A DNA stretch of 64,000 nucleotides. It comes from Zopfochytrium polystomum. Taxonomy: Eukaryota > Chytridiomycota > Chytridiomycetes > Chytridiales > Chytridiaceae. The DNA lies in the NCBI GenBank assembly GCA_025765615.1, contig JAIVFJ010000017.1, positions 372,001 to 436,000 of the forward strand, read 5' to 3'. Shown in pieces: positions 59,702 to 64,000 of this stretch. Both the position numbers and the translations under genes were made by a program. Positions within the stretch are counted from its first letter, which is position 1. Each line of letters begins with the position of its first letter. The notes under the pieces were generated by a model. That model searched no databases and was not told the origin of the DNA. It worked only from the letters and a program-made list of their open reading frames with translations.

Positions 59702-61176
59702 ATGGCCTTTGTGGGGTCAACCATCTCGCTCATCTCGAAATCTGACATCAGATATGTTGGAGTGCTTCACTCCATCAATCAGCAGGAGTCCACAGTTGCG
59801 CTGCAGAACTGGTGCGCGATCACTGCCACAGAATCTTACAGTCACCTCCTTTACTGACCTTGGCACCGTTGACTGTTGTATTAGTGAGGTCGTTCGGAAC
59901 CGAAGACCGTCGAGACAACCCAGCAGAGAGGATCCCCCACTCGCAGCACATCTTCGAGTACATCGTTTTTCGTGGATCTGACATCAAAGATCTTCAAGTT
60001 GTGAACGCTCCTGCCGCACCTCTGCCGCCCCAAGTTCCCAACGATCCCGCGATTCTGCAGGTTTTTCTTTGCAAGCCTTTGTAACGTGATCTCCCATTTT
60101 AACCCCCACCCAAGGCGCGCGGCGGACCACCCCAGTCCTCAGGGTGGTCTCAACCGAGCGGATATGGTCCACCTGCCACACCAGCCGTCGCAGCTGGTTG
60201 GTCCAATCCACCGATGGGTAGATCGCCATCGCAAGGCTTCGCCTCGCCTCCCTCTGCCACCGCCCAGGTGTGTTTTCGTGATTAGTATCCCCATTTGTCT
60301 CCTGACCATATCTTTGCGAAGCAGGGTCCCTCCTCAAGACCTCAGGTTGACAACGTAACCTCAAAGCTCGAGTCATTGGAGCTTAACGGCAGGCAGCCGT
60401 CCAAGAAGGCAGCCACCCAGGAGACCGTAAATCCAAAGCCAACCGTCCTCGCATCCCGTCCACCTCGACCAGCCGCAGCGCCGAAGACGGACGTGGGGGG
60501 CCCAGGGCCGAGAGACGCGAAGCCAATGGCCAGGCAAGAGTCGCAAGGCTCGCACTATTGTAAGTGAAGTGGTCTTAGTTCACCAATCGTTGACATTCAC
60601 CTCGTTTTCTTGAAGCGCATTCGCAAGGCCAGCAGGGACCACGCCCTCCTCGTAATCCCTCACAGAGGGGTGGCCGTGGTTCGTACCGCGGTCGCGGTGG
60701 CGGTCCCCGTCGGGGCATCCCAGTCCCAGCTTCCGACTACGACTTCGAATCCGCCAACGCTAAGTTCGACAAATCGGCAGTAGCATCCAGCGACGCAGCG
60801 GAGACGCCGGCAGAACCTCAGGAGTTCTACAACAAGAAAAACTTTTTCGATGATATCTCCTGCGAAGCGAAAGACCGGGCCAACGGGGAAAGGTAGATAT
60901 TATGCAGTATTATGCAGTGATTCTGTATGCGCTTTGTTGGGTTTGACGAACGTCTTCGCCAGGCGTAATCTCCGACACCACGAAGAGCGAAAGCTCAATT
61001 TGGAGACCTTCGGTCAAGCGTCAATCGACGGCAACCGCTCTGGCTACAGGCGAGGTGGTGGTGGAGGTGGTCGCGGCCGCGGCGGAGGCCCGCGAACCTA
61101 CCACAACAATGGTGCGAACAATGAAACTGGAAACGCCATTTCTAGTGCGGCTCCTACTGCGAATCCCAGCAGCTGA
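59702..61176 (+). CDS. SCD6: LSM14/Scd6 mRNP protein
   Basis: Translation repressor and decapping cofactor of P-bodies, acting with Dhh1/DDX6 and Dcp2. Exons 59702-59811, 59889-60060, 60115-60267, 60325-60559, 60616-60892 and 60963-61176; phases agree, 386 residues. An N-terminal LSm14 domain ([33 protein letters not shown]) is followed by a Pro/Ser/Gly/Gln-rich linker, an RGG stretch ([13 protein letters not shown]), the FDF motif ([12 protein letters not shown]), an FFD-box-like part ([12 protein letters not shown]), a TFG-box (NLETFGQ) and a C-terminal Gly/Arg-rich tail. This is the family's full domain order. The acceptor of exon 2 was chosen at 59888 because only it keeps the frame. Confidence 0.93.
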
Positions 61177-61712
61177 AGAGAGACCTCATTCTTTTCCAAG
61201 CGCTCCCATCCTCTCAATTCCTTCGGATTCGCGCGAATACCTAGTTTGAGCGTGTCGATTCGTGCAAGCTTTGTGATTGTTTCCTCTTCAATTCTCTTCT
61301 CTTTTCTTGCTCTCTTCCTCTTGATCCTCTTTGATATGGTTGGGATGCTCCTTTTGTTACCTTTCCTCTGTTCCTTTTCGTTTCTTTCCTGCTGAAGAGC
61401 TCTTCCGCCTCTAAGCGAGTTGCGGACGGGCGGTGAATTTGTGGACGGTGGTTTGCTGATGCGGCGTGTAAGGTGGGGAAGGCCGGTTCGATTCACAAGT
61501 ACAAACAACGGATAAAATCACCAACAACCCTCTAATCATCACTACTTTATGCTGTGTTTATCTTTGCTGGTCGAACACCCGTTCGGGGCTTTTGCAACTC
61601 CCGTTATAAAGATTGCTCCCTTCGCAACTGCAACAGATGTCACGAAGCGAGGAGATGGATTTCATGGTTCATCCAGCACGCAGCAAAAAGTTAATACCAG
61701 CCAAGCGTCAGT

Positions 61713-63057
61713 TTAACTATCGTTGTCCGTCCAGTCGCCACCTGCCTCGGCAATTCGGTGGGCATTAAATACTGTAAGGATTTCTTGTTCGGCAAACTTT
61801 TTCATCGGCTGGAGAAGTAGTGAGTCTCCTTCACTCCCACGGAAGTTTGCCAGCGCACCTCAACCATTTGGAAAAGTTCAGAGTCTTCATCATTGTACAT
61901 AACCGTGTTCGCCAGCATAAGCATAATATCTCGATGGAACTCTTCCTGAGTTGTTGTTTCCTTGTAATAACCGTTTAGACATTACAGCCCCTGTTAAACC
62001 AAATAAGGTGCACCTACCCCTTCCCGAAAGCGACTTTTCACGATCTGAAGATTCATGGGTCGCTTAATCATCTTAAAATACTCTGGCTCTTTTTCCTCTT
62101 TTGGAGATCGCAAAAACGCGTTGCCGCAGCGATGCTCCGCCAGCTTACTCCAAACAAGCCGACAAGTTCGGCGGAAGTTGGTAGCGCGTCGTTTTTCGCC
62201 GTCAGAGGCTTGAAGAAAGCCATACATGAGAATGTTGTCCGCATTGAAAGAGCAATCAAAGCTAACCTTCTTCGGCAGTCCTTTTAGTTGGAGATAGAAG
62301 CGTATCGTCCAGTGGTGGTTGGTGTGCTTCAAGCGTTTTATGGTCTTCGTCTGTCAGGCCTCCGGAGTCAGGCTTTATGTTACAGTCGAAACCTCATCAA
62401 CTTACGAGTTGTGTCCGGATTGGGAGTGCTCGTGGAGTCTTGAGCAATGCTTTGCTCGGTCGCCTGATCCATGGGGTCATCATTGTCAGGTTTGTCTGTC
62501 TCCATCCCAACAGTTTCAACTGGTACTGTGGGCTCTTCTGTCACCGCTTCTTCTTTGACAGTCTCCGCCGAGGAATCGTCGTTTCCACCCTGCGGTGGCT
62601 CGTCGATCTTCATGTCAGATTCGGACTGTTCTACCACCGGTTTCGTCTCACTGTCTGGAGGCTTGTCGTGGGAGTCTTGGTCGACATCCATGGCATCGGG
62701 GGGCACAGGCGGTTGCGGTGGATCTGCGGAAGGCTCCCCCTTCTGCGGCTCAGGCAGGGGATCCGACACTGAAGAGACCGGAGCTACTCCCGCGTGCGCA
62801 GGATCTTGCTCAATCAATGCAGCAGCTAGCCGATCGTCCCATTTTCCGTCCCGGATCTCTCTGATTTCGAGAAGGAGAGCACTTTCGTTTTTGTTCGCTC
62901 GTCAGGTCAGTGGCCGTGCGATCGATTGGGTGTGAGGACGAAGACTCACAAAACAGCAGACTCACTGGATGCGCTCCTCCTGTTGGCGAAGGAGCGCGCG
63001 GATGAAGGCGGGTGTTCGCACCAGCTGAGGCTCTTGTGGTATGGAAGGGTATGGTAA
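61713..63057 (-). CDS. BRD8-like bromodomain protein (NuA4-type), 5' end uncertain
   Basis: Exons read so far: one beginning about 63057 (LPYPSIPQEP, with LLRQQEERIQ), joined by a 68-nt intron to HALLLEIREIRDGKWDDRLAAALIEQDP. An acidic Pro/Glu/Asp/Thr-rich linker comes next, then the bromodomain: LVWSKLAEHRCGNAFL, EYFKMIKRPMNLQIVKSRF, and, after another intron, EFHRDIMLMLANTVMYNDEDSELF. A short last exon ends at 61713. The bromodomain resembles BRD8 (DLMLMFQNAVMYNDSD), the NuA4/TIP60 subunit and its fungal Bdc1-type relatives; this assignment is by similarity only. The initiating Met was not found and must lie in a further upstream exon, close to the divergent WD40 gene. The gene converges on Scd6. 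Confidence 0.75.
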
Positions 63058-63183
63058 CTGGGGCCCGCGATTGAGACATTTGGATCATTCCGTGACAAGG
63101 CGCCACGATCGGGGCTCCAAGCAAGGTTTCAGGTCGGACCAACAAATACAAGCAATTCTCGGACGCACACAAATTGAAAAGTC

Positions 63184-64000
63184 ATGCCTTCCGCCCTTCC
63201 CGAGCCCGGTGGCTCTCCGACTTCCCGACGAACCCTCAACTGACCCACTGGCAGCAACGTCGACCGCCTTAACGATCCCCTTCTCGAACATTGTCGCTGC
63301 TGCCATCGGCCCGTTCCCGCAGGCAGAGTCGCCGCTGAGAGGCCACCGTGTTGCGCTTGCGTTGGGACGCCTGCTGTTCGTTTTGGATCTGGATGGAGCA
63401 CCACCCCTCTCTCCAAAAGCGACCTGGGAGTTCAAAAGCAATATCAATTCGGTTGCCGTCAATGTAAGCTGTGCCAATCGCTTCTCAGATTGGATCTTTA
63501 CAGACCTCCTGCCCAGTGCGATTGCATCGCTGATAGCAACTGGAATGATGAACGGCGAGGTGTTTATTTGTCCTGCGTCACTGGATACTCCTCCGAAGCA
63601 GCTGTACCGCTTTTCTCTTGCCATCTCGAGTGTCGCATTCCACCCCACGGAACCGGAAGTCATTGCTTTCGGGGGAGAGTGAGTTTGTGAATGTTTAAAG
63701 GGTTTGTGTCGAAGTTTAAATGCTCGATGACAGGGATCAAGAACTGGCTGTGGCTCAATGTTGCGAATTCGGCCATGACCCAACGTACTCCCATGCAAAA
63801 CGGTTCCCTCAAATGCGCCAGCTTTTCTCCCGACGGATCCGTCTTGGTGAGGACTGAATTCGTGCGTCCGGGGTAATCTGACATACGAACAGGCTTCGTC
63901 TTGGTCTGACGGCGAGGTCCACTTTTGGAAAAGTGACAACCTCAAGCATCCTCTGCGTGTTTTCAAGGACATGATGTCCAACACTGAGCTAGCGTACGTT
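63184..64000 (+). CDS. WD40-repeat protein, 3' truncated by window edge
   Basis: Proposed start 63184 (MPSALPEPA), with exon 1 63184-63208 and a 46-nt intron to 63255 that keeps the frame. The chain reads as beta-propeller blades: ALALGRLLFVLDLDG, SVAVN, LIATGMMNGEVFICP, ISSVAFHPTEPEVIAFGGE, and after introns LKCASFSPDGSVLASSWSDGEVHFWKS. Function and partners cannot be assigned from this part. Between AFGGEDQELAV and the next blade the frame changes by one base (about 63747) with no intron to explain it. Another possible intron starts at GTAAGC (63462), but the frame is also open through it. Confidence 0.75.

Noticed and set aside
62471..62935. Plus-strand 154-codon frame
   Set aside because: Antisense shadow of the acidic linker of the BRD8-like gene.
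1..64000. A mobile element, bacterial-type operon, CRISPR array or viral insertion
   Set aside because: No terminal repeats, transposase or reverse transcriptase motifs, arrays or phage/viral genes were seen. The gene content is ordinary fungal nuclear.

Overview
The window reads as nuclear DNA of a zoosporic (flagellated) fungus, most likely a chytrid. Fungal hallmarks are a myosin-motor chitin synthase, a GPI-type GH18 chitinase, a Zn2Cys6 regulator of the ERT1/RDS2 type with a PAS-like region, and heat shock factor. Centriole and flagellum genes (a SAS-6 homologue and a CCDC57-like coiled-coil protein) point to a lineage that still builds basal bodies, which Dikarya do not. Genes are dense and intron-rich. 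Introns have GT-AG ends, are mostly about 46-90 nt, and often have a CTRAC/TACTAAT-like branch site. All exon coordinates come from reading splice sites and protein family similarity by eye.

Layout: 3-410 tail of an unknown gene (+). 1955-8148 chitin synthase (+). 8319-9627 two unrecognised minus-strand genes, one divergent from NCBP1/CBP80 (9752-12873, +, 12 exons). 14066-15773 a broken M61-like PDZ metallopeptidase (+). 17106-22243 CCDC57-like and VPS45 (both -). 23294-30542 a full-size ABCA transporter (+). 31249-32960 chitinase (+). 33-38 kb is gene-poor and holds a diverged direct repeat of an unknown coding module. 38030-42324 a KH-domain protein (-) and HSF (+), divergent from a shared promoter. 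42594-53250 is a minus-strand block: C2 protein, ERT1-like regulator, DUF155 membrane protein, SYO1/HEATR3. 53937-55697 alpha-galactosidase with a C-terminal membrane anchor (+). 55904-58523 SAS-6 (-). 58992-61176 SmE and LSM14/Scd6 (both +). 61713-63057 BRD8-like bromodomain protein (-). 63184 to the edge, a WD40 protein (+).

These are mainly housekeeping genes with no evident operon or gene cluster. Themes recur: cell wall (chitin synthase, chitinase), RNA biology (CBP80, SmE, Scd6, KH protein), vesicle traffic (VPS45) and centriole/cilium (SAS-6, CCDC57). No mobile element, CRISPR array or convincing RNA gene was found.

The points most worth a second look are: (i) apparent single extra bases inside conserved reading frames of chitin synthase, SAS-6 and the WD40 gene, all in the same direction; (ii) the decayed M61 gene with stops and shifts in both directions; (iii) the duplicated unknown module at 35.2/36.2 kb; (iv) a CxxC-x24-CxxC motif in the ABCA linker; (v) the transmembrane tail on the GH27 enzyme; (vi) a 19-bp dyad centred on an E-box just upstream of the HSF start codon.
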